Source of the DNA: Arthrobacter sp. Soil764
Lineage (GTDB): Bacteria; Actinomycetota; Actinomycetes; Actinomycetales; Micrococcaceae
Assembly (NCBI RefSeq): GCF_001428075.1
Contig: NZ_LMSI01000002.1
Location: 161,927 to 225,926, forward strand
Length of the DNA: 64,000 bases
Direction of reading: 5' to 3'
In this document: in pieces, positions 50,592 through 59,907 of the stretch
Numbering within the stretch: the stretch's first letter is position 1
Layout of the letters: each line of letters opens with the position of its first letter
Translations under genes and position numbers: made by a program
Notes under the pieces: model-generated
The model's database searches: none
Told to the model about the DNA's origin: nothing
The model's input: the letters and a program-made list of their open reading frames with translations, nothing else

Positions 50592-51683
50592 TCAGTTGGT
50601 CCGTGAATCTGCGATGGCTTCCGGCGTCGGCCGTACCTTCAGCGCGAGTCCGGCCAGCGACAGCATCACCAGTCCGCTCCAGGTGAGGGTGCCGGTCCAT
50701 ATCTCGGGCTGGAAGCTGAGCGCCCCGTCATGCAGTGCCACGGCAGCGAAATAAGGCGCCCAAAAAACGACGGGTGCCAGGCCCGCGGCAGTCATGAGCC
50801 GCCCGGGCCGGTCCGGGGCAGGACGCACGGCCGCCCACACCAGTCCCACGAGGACGGCGCCGGCGAGGGCCGCCGGAAGAAACCATGCATCCCGCAGGGC
50901 CACCATGGCCTGCAGGGCTGCGGAGGGGACCAGTGCCATCGCCGCAACCAGCACGGCCGGCAACCGCCACCGCAGCGACAGCAACAGGACGGGAACGAAG
51001 AGCACCACGGTTGAGACAAGGAATGAGGCAAGGGAGACCATGATGCTCGACGACGTCGGAACCGTCACGGCCGGCTGGGTCCCCGCGGCGCTGGAGTAGG
51101 TCTGGATGAGGCCATGGCGGGCGAAGACCGCGAACTCCTGCAGGATGAACGCCGCCACCATTCCGGCGAGCATGGCGCTCACGAACGCCGGCACCAGCTG
51201 TGGCCAGGCCCGGTCAGGAGAGTGCCATGCTGCCGAGAACGGGGCGCCCAGGATAAGGAAGGCGCCGGTAGCGAGTCCCAGATGGGACGGGCTGAACAGT
51301 GCGCTGATGTTCTGCTCAATGCCGAACACCGAATGCCAGGCGAAGTCGCCCATTCCCGACGCCAGGAAGAGCATCACGCCGGCCGCCGCAGCTCCATAGC
51401 CTGCGGGAACCGCTTCCCGCCATCGCGTCCCCGGGGCATGCCGGCGCCAGGTCAGGGCGGCGATCCAGACGGCGCACGCCGCGAAGCCCGAGTAGAGGAT
51501 GGCGTGCCACGGCGTGAAGAACGTCTCCAGGTCGCGGAGGTTGTTGTGGGCCCAGCCGTCAACGTAGGTCCCGGTAATGAGCCAGACACCGGCCGCGAGG
51601 GTGACGGCGTCTTCCGCGGCCGTCGTGGGGCGGTGAACTGACACCGGCGGAATCGCAAAGGCGTGTGCTGCTGCGGCGTCCAT
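50592..51683 (-). CDS. Multi-pass membrane protein, unknown function
   Basis: 363 residues with about nine hydrophobic segments. Conserved-looking features are DGWAHNNLRDLETFFTPWHAILYSGF near the N-terminus and GMGDFAWHSVFGIEQNISALFSPSHLGL in the third segment, both rich in His, Trp and Asp. These could form a metal- or haem-binding site, but no known enzyme family was identified. It is transcribed alone on this strand, 63 bases from a coiled-coil gene. Confidence 0.75.
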   Translation of the reverse strand: MDAAAAHAFAIPPVSVHRPTTAAEDAVTLAAGVWLITGTYVDGWAHNNLRDLETFFTPWHAILYSGFAACAVWIAALTWRRHAPGTRWREAVPAGYGAAAAGVMLFLASGMGDFAWHSVFGIEQNISALFSPSHLGLATGAFLILGAPFSAAWHSPDRAWPQLVPAFVSAMLAGMVAAFILQEFAVFARHGLIQTYSSAAGTQPAVTVPTSSSIMVSLASFLVSTVVLFVPVLLLSLRWRLPAVLVAAMALVPSAALQAMVALRDAWFLPAALAGAVLVGLVWAAVRPAPDRPGRLMTAAGLAPVVFWAPYFAAVALHDGALSFQPEIWTGTLTWSGLVMLSLAGLALKVRPTPEAIADSRTN

Positions 51684-51746
51684 GGCTACAGAGTAGGTCC
51701 TGCCGGCACCCGGGGCGAGGGGACTTTCACAACACGTTGGCGCCTC

Positions 51747-52736
51747 TCAGTTGCTGGCCAGGCGGAGGACGCGTTCCTGCGCAAGCATGGCGGTACGGCT
51801 GGCCTTGCCGGCCGCCCGCACCGCTTGTTTCGCCTCCGCCGAAGTGGCGGCAAGTCCCTTGCGGGAGCGGTCCAGGCTTTCCTCGACGGCCTTGAGCCGG
51901 CTTCGAAGGTCAGCCGTTTCCTGCTGCAGTTCCGCTATTTCCAGCCGCATCCGTTCCTCCTGCTCCTGCAGGTCGCGTGCCAGCCGGGTGGCTTCCTCTT
52001 CCGTTGCCTGGGCTTCGGCCAGCGCAGCCTTGGCCCGTTCCAACGCCGGCGGCGACGCCGGCCGCGGTGTCTGGCGCACGGCCTCAAGCCGGGGCTTGGC
52101 GCGCGGTGGCTGGGATGCCTGCTCCGCCGTCGTCCGTGTCTTTGCCGCTGTTGCCTTTGCTGCTGCTCCCTTCACCGCAGCCGGGGGAGGGCTGGCACGG
52201 CGGGTGGTGCGCGCAACGGGGAGCATCCCTGGGAGGGCCACCGCCCCGTCCAGGTCCACGTCATTGATGCCGTCGGCGGTCAGCACCTTCAGCAGCCGGC
52301 CACTGCCCACGGCAGCCTCAGCACGCTCATCTGCCGTCATCGAGCGCAGGGTCTCCTCAACGTCGGCGGCCATGGCGTCGCTGATGGGGCGGCCCTGCTC
52401 CTGGGCAACAGCCCGGGCAACATCGACGGCGTCAGCCAGCATGGAGCGGCGCTCCCGGCCCAGCTCGCGGAGGGCAGGCGCATCCAGCGAATCCTGGGCC
52501 GCCCGCATGCGCTCCCCAAGCCCGCCAAGCCCGGCCAGCACGTCCGGCCGGTACCGGGAAAGCATGTTGACTGCCCAAGCGGCCACGGCTGGTTTCGGAA
52601 GGGCGCGGACCGCTGCAGCCAGCTGCTTGTCCTGGAGCGCAGCGTCCTTCGCCGCTCCGGTCCGGGCCGCAACGAAGTCGTCCAGCGGCCCGCCGTACAG
52701 CCTGTCCGCAATGTCCGCCAGGGCTTCGTCTTCCAT
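51747..52736 (-). CDS. Coiled-coil protein of unknown function
   Basis: 329 residues. The N-terminal 160 residues are helical and globular (YGGPLDDFVAARTGAAKDA; LPKPAVAAWAVNMLSRYRPDVLAGLGGLGERM). An Ala/Pro/Thr-rich linker (about 175-225) leads to a long heptad region (about 232-310: LERAKAALAEAQATEEEATRLARDLQEQEERM). There is no membrane segment. It has the layout seen in conserved actinobacterial proteins of unknown role. Confidence 0.75.
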   Translation of the reverse strand: MEDEALADIADRLYGGPLDDFVAARTGAAKDAALQDKQLAAAVRALPKPAVAAWAVNMLSRYRPDVLAGLGGLGERMRAAQDSLDAPALRELGRERRSMLADAVDVARAVAQEQGRPISDAMAADVEETLRSMTADERAEAAVGSGRLLKVLTADGINDVDLDGAVALPGMLPVARTTRRASPPPAAVKGAAAKATAAKTRTTAEQASQPPRAKPRLEAVRQTPRPASPPALERAKAALAEAQATEEEATRLARDLQEQEERMRLEIAELQQETADLRSRLKAVEESLDRSRKGLAATSAEAKQAVRAAGKASRTAMLAQERVLRLASN

Positions 52737-52862
52737 GCCGCCATCTTAGGTGCCATGCTGCAGCGGGCCGGCCGGTCCGCCCGTCCGGCTCCTGGAGAGG
52801 ACGCCGCCTGCAGTGGCAAGGGCACTCTGTTGTTCATCGGCCCGTAGGGGTATGTTGCACAA

Positions 52863-54104
52863 ATGGACGATTCATACCAGGTCATTGTGGTGGGCGGCGG
52901 CTTCGCCGGAAAGACGGCGGCTGAGGAGTTGGGCCGCAAAGGCGTCCGGGTGCTGTTGCTCGATGCCAACAATTACCAGCAATTCCAGCCGCTCCTCTAC
53001 CAGGTGGCTGCATCCCAGATAGGCGTCTCGGCAGTTACAAGGCCGCTCCGCTCCGAGTTCCGCCGGATCAACAACGTGCGGGTCCTGACGGCGGAAGTGA
53101 CATCGATCGACGCGGCCAACCGCACCGTCACCACCGTAGACGGTTCAAGCTACCGGGCCAGGATCCTGGTCATTGCCACCGGGGCCGTGCCCAACTTCTT
53201 TAACACCCCCGGGGCTGAAGAGCACGCCTACCCGCTGTACTCTGTGGCGGACGCAACACGGCTCAGCGCTGCCATCACCGCCGTCCTGGACGAAGCTGAC
53301 CGCGAGCCGGCGGCGGAGGCCGACGTGATTGTGGTGGGCGGTGGTCCCACGGGTGTGGAGACTGCCGGTGCCCTGGCGGAAAACGTCAAATACATTCTGC
53401 CCAAGTACTTCACACCGGGACTGGCCGCCCGGTGCCATGTCCACCTGGTGGATATGGTTCCGAATGTGCTTGCCGCCTTTTCGGAGAAATCACAGGCGTA
53501 CGCCCGCCACCGCCTGACCAAGCTGGGCGTGCAGCTGCACATGGGCCAGGCAGTCGGCGAGGTACGGCCCGACGGCGTGACCCTCAAGGACGGCACCGTC
53601 ATTCCTGGCCGTATCGTGGTGTGGGCCGGAGGCCTGCAGGCCGGCCGGATCATCACCGAGTCCGGCCTGAAACAGGGCAGGGGCGGCAGGGTGGACGTGC
53701 AGCCGGACCTCACAGCCCCTGACTTCGAGGGCGTGTACGTGCTGGGGGACTCCGCCAACATCACCGACGCCGCAGGAAACAAATTGCCGCAGCTGGGTTC
53801 GGTTGCCCAGCAGTCAGGCAAATGGGCGGCCCGCAACATCCATGCTGACCTGACCGGGGGTGTGCGGCAGCCCTTCCGCTACCTGGACAAGGGGTACATG
53901 GCCATGGTGGGCCGCGGGGCAGCCGTCGCGGAGCTGGGGCCCCGTCGCCTGCAACTGCAGGGACCCCTGGCATTCGTGTCGTGGCTGGCGGTCCACCTCG
54001 CCCTGCTGCCCGGATTCCAGCAGAAAGTACGGGCCCTGTTCTCCTGGGCAAACGGTTATGTCACCCACAGCCCGGCGCAAGTAGTGGTGGGCAGGCCGGA
54101 TTAG
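52863..54104 (+). CDS. ndh: Type II NADH dehydrogenase
   Basis: 413 residues. FAD-binding VIVVGGGFAGKTAAEELG is at the N-terminus, the NADH site VIVVGGGPTGVETAGALAENV at about residue 155, and VYVLGDSANITDAAGNKLPQLGSVAQQSGKWAARNI near 290. The C-terminal hydrophobic segment FVSWLAVHLALLPGFQQKVRALFSWANGYV (about 365-395) anchors the enzyme on the inner membrane face. It passes electrons from NADH to menaquinone without proton pumping. TTGTTC and TATGTT at 52830 and 52851 are plausible -35/-10 boxes. Confidence 0.9.
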   Translation: MDDSYQVIVVGGGFAGKTAAEELGRKGVRVLLLDANNYQQFQPLLYQVAASQIGVSAVTRPLRSEFRRINNVRVLTAEVTSIDAANRTVTTVDGSSYRARILVIATGAVPNFFNTPGAEEHAYPLYSVADATRLSAAITAVLDEADREPAAEADVIVVGGGPTGVETAGALAENVKYILPKYFTPGLAARCHVHLVDMVPNVLAAFSEKSQAYARHRLTKLGVQLHMGQAVGEVRPDGVTLKDGTVIPGRIVVWAGGLQAGRIITESGLKQGRGGRVDVQPDLTAPDFEGVYVLGDSANITDAAGNKLPQLGSVAQQSGKWAARNIHADLTGGVRQPFRYLDKGYMAMVGRGAAVAELGPRRLQLQGPLAFVSWLAVHLALLPGFQQKVRALFSWANGYVTHSPAQVVVGRPD

Positions 54105-54138
54105 GTTCGCGCCCGCACCTGCCGCGCCGCCGCCGTCG

Positions 54139-54804
54139 TCAGTTTTTCATGAAACTCAGGAGGCGGCCCGCCACGGCCCAACCCGACGCCTGGTAGCGGT
54201 CGGCGATGTCCGGTTCAACCACCATGTGCAGGTACTCGACGCCGTGGACGAACGCCTCCTCGGCCATGCCCGCGAACAGCCCCTGCTCAAACGTTGCCTG
54301 CTCCGGCCCTTCTGGGAGTTCCGTGACGGCGACCGCCGCGAAGTCGTCCCGCACCTGGATACGGCCCCTCGCCACGGGGCGGTCATAGACGGTGATTTCG
54401 ACGGCGTCGTAGCTCTCCATGGGTGCCAGGGCCACCTGGGAGTTTTCCGGCAGTTGCACCGCTGTGTTCAGTCCGGCGGTTGCAGCCATGAGCAGGACCC
54501 GCTCCGAAGCCCGGGTGAGGCCGTCCGGAGCGCCCATGCCCTCAGCCTCGGCGCAGACCAGGGTGAGGCGTACGCCGGAACCGGCCGCTGCCTTGGCGGC
54601 AAGTTCCTCCACAGCAGGCCCCGGCCAACCTGCCAGGTACTCCTGCCCCTTGGCCGGCTGCCCTTGACCCGCGGGCCCTGCATTCGTCTGGGCAGGGCCG
54701 TCTCCGACGACGAATCCCGATTCCACGGCCTCAACCCTGCGCTCGTGAAGATCCGCCCAGGCAGGCACCCAGCCGATGGCGGGTGTGTTGTGCTGTTCCG
54801 GCAT
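54139..54804 (-). CDS. Hypothetical protein with GNAT-like C-terminus
   Basis: 221 residues from ATG 54804 with GAGGA 7 bases upstream. The first 110 residues are unrecognised. The second half has the strand order of GNAT proteins (VARGRIQVRDDFAAVAVTELPE; QGLFAGMAEEAFVHGVEYLHMVVEPDIADRYQASGW) ending with YQASGW in place of the FYxxxGF of motif B. A clear acetyl-CoA pyrophosphate loop is missing, so enzymatic activity is doubtful. It is convergent with ndh, 34 bases apart. Confidence 0.7.
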   Translation of the reverse strand: MPEQHNTPAIGWVPAWADLHERRVEAVESGFVVGDGPAQTNAGPAGQGQPAKGQEYLAGWPGPAVEELAAKAAAGSGVRLTLVCAEAEGMGAPDGLTRASERVLLMAATAGLNTAVQLPENSQVALAPMESYDAVEITVYDRPVARGRIQVRDDFAAVAVTELPEGPEQATFEQGLFAGMAEEAFVHGVEYLHMVVEPDIADRYQASGWAVAGRLLSFMKN

Positions 54805-54922
54805 GGCGGGTCCTCACGTTTGGCGCCGGCCGGACATGGTCCACCCGACGCTGCTGGGCAGGCTTTCCCTGTCAACGTATCGGATCAGCACCCACCCTGC
54901 CAGCCGAAGTGTGCAGGCACGG

Positions 54923-55918
54923 TCAAGGCAGATGGGTGAAGGTGGTTCCAGCCGAGATCAGCTTGTCCACGGCCTGCTTGGTGCCTTCCGCGGTTCCGCC
55001 GTTGGGATGGTTGCCGTGGCAGATCACAATGTCTCCTGCCCGGGCCCTGCCCACCTCTTTGGCTACGACGGCGGCGGAATATGTTGCACCGCCGTCGCCA
55101 TTGATGCTGAAGCCCGCAGGCTTCACGCCCAGCGTGCCCAGGATCTCCACGGCAACATCATCCATGTAGGCGGTGCCCGGGCGGAAGTACCGGGGACGTT
55201 TGCCTGTTATCCCGGACAGGACCTGATCGTTGGGCATGATCTCGTCGTAGACTTCGCCGGCACTCCTGGTGCCGGGGATGCCATAGGCCGTGTTGCCGCT
55301 GGTGGACAACGGCTTATGGGACGTTCCGTGGTTTGCGATTTCAAAGAGCGGATCCGCTGCCAGTTGCCTTGCCGTGGCCGGATTGGCTGTGACCCACCGG
55401 GAATTCAGGAAGAGCGTCGCCGGGACATGCCGTTGGCGCAGCATGTCGATCAGTGCCTGATCGTAACCGCTGCCGCCGGCACCGCCGCAAAAGTCGAAGG
55501 TGAGGGCGACGCCCTGTGAGCCGGAGGGCAGCCGCGTCAGGACACCCGGAGCTTCCAACCCCCAGTACCGCGCCTGGCGCGTGGTGTAAGTGTCCACGAT
55601 CTGTGTCCGGGCCGGCACGGGCGCCGCTGGCCTGTTAGGCGTCGACTCGCCACCCCCGGGGCCCGTCTGTGCAAGCGGCGCGGAGACCTCATCCCTGCAG
55701 GTTTGCCCCAACGTATCTTGCGCCGCGGAACAACGTTCTGAACGCTGCTGCAGGTCCGGCACGGCGGCCGACAACGTCAGCACGGCTGCCAGGAGGACGG
55801 TCCTGCGCGCGGGGCCTTTCCCGTCCTGGCTCAAATGCCGGGGTGCGTTTGGTTCCACTCCTAAAATCCCCGCCGGGCCGCGACGCCGACGAACGTACGG
55901 GCTCGCCGCCCCGGGCAT
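54923..55918 (-). CDS. Secreted polysaccharide deacetylase-like protein
   Basis: 331 residues if ATG 55918 is used; GTG 55858 is an alternative but AGGA touches it directly. ARRTVLLAAVLTLSAAV (about 37-53) is a signal-type segment after a basic stretch. The deacetylase domain has VALTFDFCGGAG for the usual TFDDG (second Asp replaced by Phe, with FCGG), ANHGTSHKP with both His of the metal motif, and YFRPGTAYMDD for motif 3. This FDxCGG branch occurs in extracellular deacetylases, but its metal site differs. The expected substrate is peptidoglycan or surface polysaccharide. Confidence 0.8.
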   Translation of the reverse strand: MPGAASPYVRRRRGPAGILGVEPNAPRHLSQDGKGPARRTVLLAAVLTLSAAVPDLQQRSERCSAAQDTLGQTCRDEVSAPLAQTGPGGGESTPNRPAAPVPARTQIVDTYTTRQARYWGLEAPGVLTRLPSGSQGVALTFDFCGGAGGSGYDQALIDMLRQRHVPATLFLNSRWVTANPATARQLAADPLFEIANHGTSHKPLSTSGNTAYGIPGTRSAGEVYDEIMPNDQVLSGITGKRPRYFRPGTAYMDDVAVEILGTLGVKPAGFSINGDGGATYSAAVVAKEVGRARAGDIVICHGNHPNGGTAEGTKQAVDKLISAGTTFTHLP

Positions 55919-56147
55919 CCGGGGATGTCCGGCCGGGCGCAGCCGGAACGGACTGGATGTGCCGCGGCGCGCGGAACAGCAGCGTGGAAGCGGGGGATCA
56001 TGTGGGGAGGATACCGCGGCTGTCCTGCCGTTTCCTGAACCTTGCAGCTCACGCGGAGCGGCGGGCGTAACAAAGGGCCTTGGCGTTCACTTATCCGCTG
56101 TTTCGCAAGCGTGCCGTGCCCTCAGGCAGTACCACCCGCTTAACCAG

Positions 56148-56191
56148 CGAAAAACCCCGGAAACCCCAAAAGGAGGGGCTGTCCGGGGTTT
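56148..56191 (-). terminator. Terminator of tRNA-Thr
   Basis: AAACCCCGGA (56152-56161) pairs with TCCGGGGTTT (56182-56191), with a further CCCC/GGGG pairing inside. The minus strand continues with TTTTT. It begins 6 bases after the tRNA. Confidence 0.85.
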
Positions 56192-56197
56192 ATCCCG

Positions 56198-56270
56198 AGC
56201 TTCCTATCAGAATCGAACTGATGACCTTTTCATTACGAGTGAAACGCTCTACCGACTGAGCTAAGGAAGC
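56198..56270 (-). tRNA. tRNA-Thr (anticodon CGT)
   Basis: 73-base cloverleaf on the minus strand: acceptor GCTTCCT/AGGAAGC, D-arm GCTCAGTCGGTAGAGC, anticodon stem TTTCA/TGAAA with loop CTCGTAA (anticodon CGT, reading ACG), T-arm with GTTCGATTC. CCA is not encoded. Confidence 0.96.
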
Positions 56271-56374
56271 ACCGCACAAAATCCCCGGCGGAACCGGGCG
56301 CTTCATGCAAGAGTCAACTGTAATAGAGTCCCGCCGCCCCGGTCAAAATGGCCGGACGGACTGTGGTGCGACCC

Positions 56375-57943
56375 TCAGCACACCGTGTTGTCGGCCGGCA
56401 GTTTGCCGCTGACCAGATAGTTGTCCACCGAATCCTCCAGGCAGCTGTTGGCCCGGCCGTAGGCGGTGTGTCCTTCGCCCCTCCAGGTGAGCAGGGAAGC
56501 GTTCCCCAGCTGCTTGCGCAGCGACGCGGCCCAGTCCACGGGAGTTGCGGGGTCGCCCGTGGTACCGATGACCACGATGGGCGAGTCACCGCTGTATTCC
56601 ACAGGGGCCGGCGTGCGCACGTTCTTGTAGGGCCACTCTGCACAGGTGATCCCGCCGTAGGCGAAGAAGTAGCCCAGGGTGGGGGAGTCCTGTTCCAGCC
56701 GCTTCTCCTCCGCGCGCATGCCTTCGGTGTCCGAAACCATGGGGTAGTCCAGGCAGTTGATTGCGTTGAAGGCAAACGTCGAATTGGAGGTGTAGGTACC
56801 GTCGGGGGAACGGTCGGCGCCAAGATCGGCAAGCCGAAGCATGAGGCTTACATCACCGGACACAGCAGCTTCCAGCGCCTGGGTGAGGGCCGGCCAGCTT
56901 TGGTCGTTGTACAGCGGGGTAATGAGGCCGCTGACCAGCGTGGTGGCATTCACCAGCCGGCCGTCCTTGGCAGTGCGGGGTGTCTGCTGCACGGAGTTGA
57001 TGAGGTCCCGGATCTGCTGCACGCCGGATTCGACATCACCACCCAGGGGGCACTTGCCTTGCTTCTGGCAACTGGCCACGTAGCTGTGCAGTGCTTTTTC
57101 GAAGGCGCGGGCCTGGCCGCTGGTCAGGTCCTCGTTGCTGATTGATGGATCGAGAGCCCCGTCGAGGACCATCCGGCCCACATTGGCCGGGAACAGTGAG
57201 GCATAGGTGGAGCCAAGGAAGGTGCCATAGGAGTACCCCAGGTAGTTCAGCTTGGTGTCGTTGACGACGGCGCGGAGAACGTCCAGGTCCTTCGCGGAGC
57301 TGACGGTATCGATGTGCCCCAATACCGGGCCCGTTTGTGCTGCGCACTGGTCAGCGATGGCCTTGGTGTCAGCCAATGCCTCCGCCAGCCCGGCCTCGGT
57401 TTCGTATTGGTAGGTCTTGGCGCGCGCGGCGTCGCGCTCCGCATCCGTCAGGCAGGTGACGGGGGCGGAGCGCTTCACACCGCGCGGATCGAAGCCCACC
57501 AGGTCGTAGGCGTTGCGGACAGCGGCTGAAAAGTGTGTCCCGGCGGCGTCTTTCACAAAGTCGTAGCCGGAGGCACCCGGTCCGCCGGGATTAACCAGGA
57601 GGCTGCCGGTCTTCTTTCCCGTGCTGGCGGCCCGCAGTGCGGCAATCTGGATGGTATCGCCGCCGGGATTGCCGTAATCCAGGGGCACGGTCACTTTGGC
57701 GCACTGGAACTCCTTTTCGCAGGGCTGCCACACGACTTCCTGGGAGTAGAACTTTTCCAGCCCGGCGGGAGCGGACGCCACGATCGACGGGTCGGCCTTG
57801 GCGGTGGCAGCCTCCGGCGGGTTTTTGTCGCCGCCGTTCAGGAGACTGCACGAGGCCAGGACCATGGCCAGGGCCATGGCACCGGCGGCGCGGACGGCGA
57901 CACCGATGGACCTGTGGCGTGCGGGCAGGGGGCGGGCAGTCAT
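56375..57943 (-). CDS. Lipoprotein alpha/beta hydrolase (TAP-type peptidase)
   Basis: 522 residues. The lipobox MVLASC places the lipid-modified Cys near residue 32. The alpha/beta hydrolase has an oxyanion region LLVNPGGPGASGYDF, nucleophile NYLGYSYGTFLGSTYA, acid in IGTTGDPATPVDWA and His in WRGEGHTAYGRANSC, which is the TAP C-terminal domain. It resembles tripeptidyl aminopeptidases and SlpD/E proteases of Streptomyces. ATG 57943 overlaps the holB stop (ATGA) with AAGGAG 6 bases before it, so it is last in the tmk-holB operon. Confidence 0.93.
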   Translation of the reverse strand: MTARPLPARHRSIGVAVRAAGAMALAMVLASCSLLNGGDKNPPEAATAKADPSIVASAPAGLEKFYSQEVVWQPCEKEFQCAKVTVPLDYGNPGGDTIQIAALRAASTGKKTGSLLVNPGGPGASGYDFVKDAAGTHFSAAVRNAYDLVGFDPRGVKRSAPVTCLTDAERDAARAKTYQYETEAGLAEALADTKAIADQCAAQTGPVLGHIDTVSSAKDLDVLRAVVNDTKLNYLGYSYGTFLGSTYASLFPANVGRMVLDGALDPSISNEDLTSGQARAFEKALHSYVASCQKQGKCPLGGDVESGVQQIRDLINSVQQTPRTAKDGRLVNATTLVSGLITPLYNDQSWPALTQALEAAVSGDVSLMLRLADLGADRSPDGTYTSNSTFAFNAINCLDYPMVSDTEGMRAEEKRLEQDSPTLGYFFAYGGITCAEWPYKNVRTPAPVEYSGDSPIVVIGTTGDPATPVDWAASLRKQLGNASLLTWRGEGHTAYGRANSCLEDSVDNYLVSGKLPADNTVC

Positions 57944-59103
57944 CGGGTCTCCTTGGAGGGCTGGATCAGGCTGGCAGCCATGGACTCAATGGTCAGCAGC
58001 GGGGCAACGTTGGTGGTGGTGATGCGTTCACGGGCTTTGTTGATGGCATCCATTCGGGCCAGCGTGGCTTCCGGGGTGGAGCGGGCGGCAAAGTCTTCCA
58101 GCTCACTCCTCAGCTCAACGTTGACCAGCTCCACGGCGTTCCCAAGCTGGATGATCAGGACGTCCCGGTAGAAGGACAGCAAGTCCGTCAGTGTCCGGTC
58201 CAGGGAGTCCGTAATGGACCTCTTGGCCCGCCGTTTCTGGTCGTCTTCGAGCTGTTTCAGCTGGCTGCGCATGGCCGGAGGGAGGGTGCCTGATTCCGGT
58301 GCGCCCAGCGTCGCCAGGAGGGCAGCCTTCTCCGCCGCGTCCCTTTCCTCGTTGGAGCTGTTGGCTTCTGCCGTGGCAATCTTGACCAGCTTGTCCGCCA
58401 TCATGACCGCGGCTGTTACGCCGCGCAGCCCAAGCGGAAAGCGGACCGTCTCCAGGCGGCGTTCCCTTGCGGCAGGATCCCTGGCGAGCCGCCGGGCAAT
58501 GCCCACGTGGCTCTGGGCAGCACGGGCCGCCTGCTCAGCAAGGGCAGGGTCAACGCCGTCGCGCCGGACCAACAGCGCTGCCACGTCGGAGGCGGGCGGC
58601 AGCCGCAGGGCCACGCTGCGGCAGCGGGAACGGATGGTGACCAGGACATCGGCAGGGGACGGCGCGCAGAGCATCCACACGGTCCGCGGTGTAGGTTCCT
58701 CGATGGCCTTCAGGAGCACGTTGGTGGTCCGCTCGGCCATGCGGTCGGCGTCCTCCACCACGATGATCCGCCAGCGCCCGGACGATGGCCGGTTGCCCGC
58801 GGTAGCCACCAGTTCGCGGGCTTCGTCAATGGTGATGGTGACCTTCTCGGTGCGCACGAACGTTGCGTCTGAATGGGTCTCACCCAGGATCGTGTGGCAT
58901 GCCTGGCACTGTCCGCAGCCACGCAGGCTGACGTCCTCCTGGTCGCAGTTCAGCGCGGCCGCGAACGCCTTGGCCGCATTGGAACGCCCCGACCCCGGTG
59001 GGCCGGTGAACAGCCACGCGTGAGTCAGGCTTTCGCCGCTTGCGGCCTGGCGCAATTGTTCGACGACGGCGGGCTGGCCTTGGAGGTCATCCCAGACGGT
59101 CAT
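57940..59103 (-). CDS. holB: DNA polymerase III subunit delta prime
   Basis: 387 residues. The AAA+ domain shows Walker A FTGPPGSGRSNAAKAFA (GSGRS, where Lys is replaced by Arg as common in delta-prime proteins), the zinc-binding C-G-Q-C cluster in SLRGCGQCQACHTI, and a Walker B-like IIVVEDADRMAERTTNVLLKAIEEP. The SRC motif lies in TIRSRCRSVALR. Delta prime helps load the sliding clamp. It overlaps tmk by 4 bases upstream and the peptidase by 4 downstream. Confidence 0.93.
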   Translation of the reverse strand: MTVWDDLQGQPAVVEQLRQAASGESLTHAWLFTGPPGSGRSNAAKAFAAALNCDQEDVSLRGCGQCQACHTILGETHSDATFVRTEKVTITIDEARELVATAGNRPSSGRWRIIVVEDADRMAERTTNVLLKAIEEPTPRTVWMLCAPSPADVLVTIRSRCRSVALRLPPASDVAALLVRRDGVDPALAEQAARAAQSHVGIARRLARDPAARERRLETVRFPLGLRGVTAAVMMADKLVKIATAEANSSNEERDAAEKAALLATLGAPESGTLPPAMRSQLKQLEDDQKRRAKRSITDSLDRTLTDLLSFYRDVLIIQLGNAVELVNVELRSELEDFAARSTPEATLARMDAINKARERITTTNVAPLLTIESMAASLIQPSKETR

Positions 59104-59774
59104 GAGCCACCGCCGTCCGTGGCCGTTGCCGCGGCGGGAACAGCAAGGAGCGTATCCACCCGGGCGAGGATCTGCCCGGCCAACTCATCCACCGGCAGGT
59201 GGGCCGGGAGGACCAGGTACCCCTCCGGGCGGCCGGCGGCGAGGCTGAGGAAAGCTTCCCGGATCCTGGTGTGGAACTCGTCGGCCTCGGATTCCAGGCG
59301 GTCTTCCGCTGCCTGGCCGGCAGTCCGGCGCCTGCGGCCAAGTTGGGGGTCGACGTCCAAAAGGACTGTGAGGTGGGGCTGGAGGCCCGAGGTGGCCCAC
59401 TCATTGAGGGAGCGTACCGCCTCCAGGCCCAGGTTGCGGCCGGCCCCCTGATAGGCCACAGAGGAGTCGATGTACCGGTCCGTCAGCACGATCTCACCGC
59501 GGCCAAGGGCCGGGCGGATGACCTGGGTGGCGTGGGCGGCGCGGGAAGCGGCAAATATGAGCGCTTCCGTGTGGGCATCGATGTGGCCGTTCCCATGATC
59601 CAGGACCAGTGACCGCAGTTTCTCGCCCACCGGGGTGCCGCCGGGTTCCCGGGTGCGCAGCACGGTGTAGCCACGGGACTCCAGTGCCGCCGCAAGCCTG
59701 GCTGCCTGGGTGGACTTGCCGGCACCATCGCCACCTTCGAAAGCGATGAATACGCCGGCCCTCTGTTTATTCAC
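59100..59774 (-). CDS. tmk: Thymidylate kinase
   Basis: 224 residues, usual size. P-loop FEGGDGAGKSTQAARL, the substrate motif TREPGGTPVGEKLR, DRYIDSSVAYQGAGR for base and lid binding, and LLDVDPQLGRRRR. Tmk phosphorylates dTMP to dTDP. The C-terminal 20 residues are Ala/Thr/Gly-rich. It is first in the tmk-holB-peptidase operon, divergent from the PLP enzyme. Confidence 0.97.
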   Translation of the reverse strand: MNKQRAGVFIAFEGGDGAGKSTQAARLAAALESRGYTVLRTREPGGTPVGEKLRSLVLDHGNGHIDAHTEALIFAASRAAHATQVIRPALGRGEIVLTDRYIDSSVAYQGAGRNLGLEAVRSLNEWATSGLQPHLTVLLDVDPQLGRRRRTAGQAAEDRLESEADEFHTRIREAFLSLAAGRPEGYLVLPAHLPVDELAGQILARVDTLLAVPAAATATDGGGS

Positions 59775-59907
59775 TACTCAAGCCTACCGAGGCGCGGCGA
59801 CATTCCTGGCCTCCGTATACCCCCTGTGCAGGAGGGGTGGATGTACCAGCGTCCACAAAATGACACCACTTTTCGGCCCAATTGGCCGGAACAGTACGCT
59901 TTTCACC

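Noticed and set aside
59837..59856. GTGGA-N10-TCCAC inverted repeat between tmk and the PLP enzyme gene
   Set aside because: Arms of five bases are frequent by chance in this composition and no matching regulator is encoded nearby.
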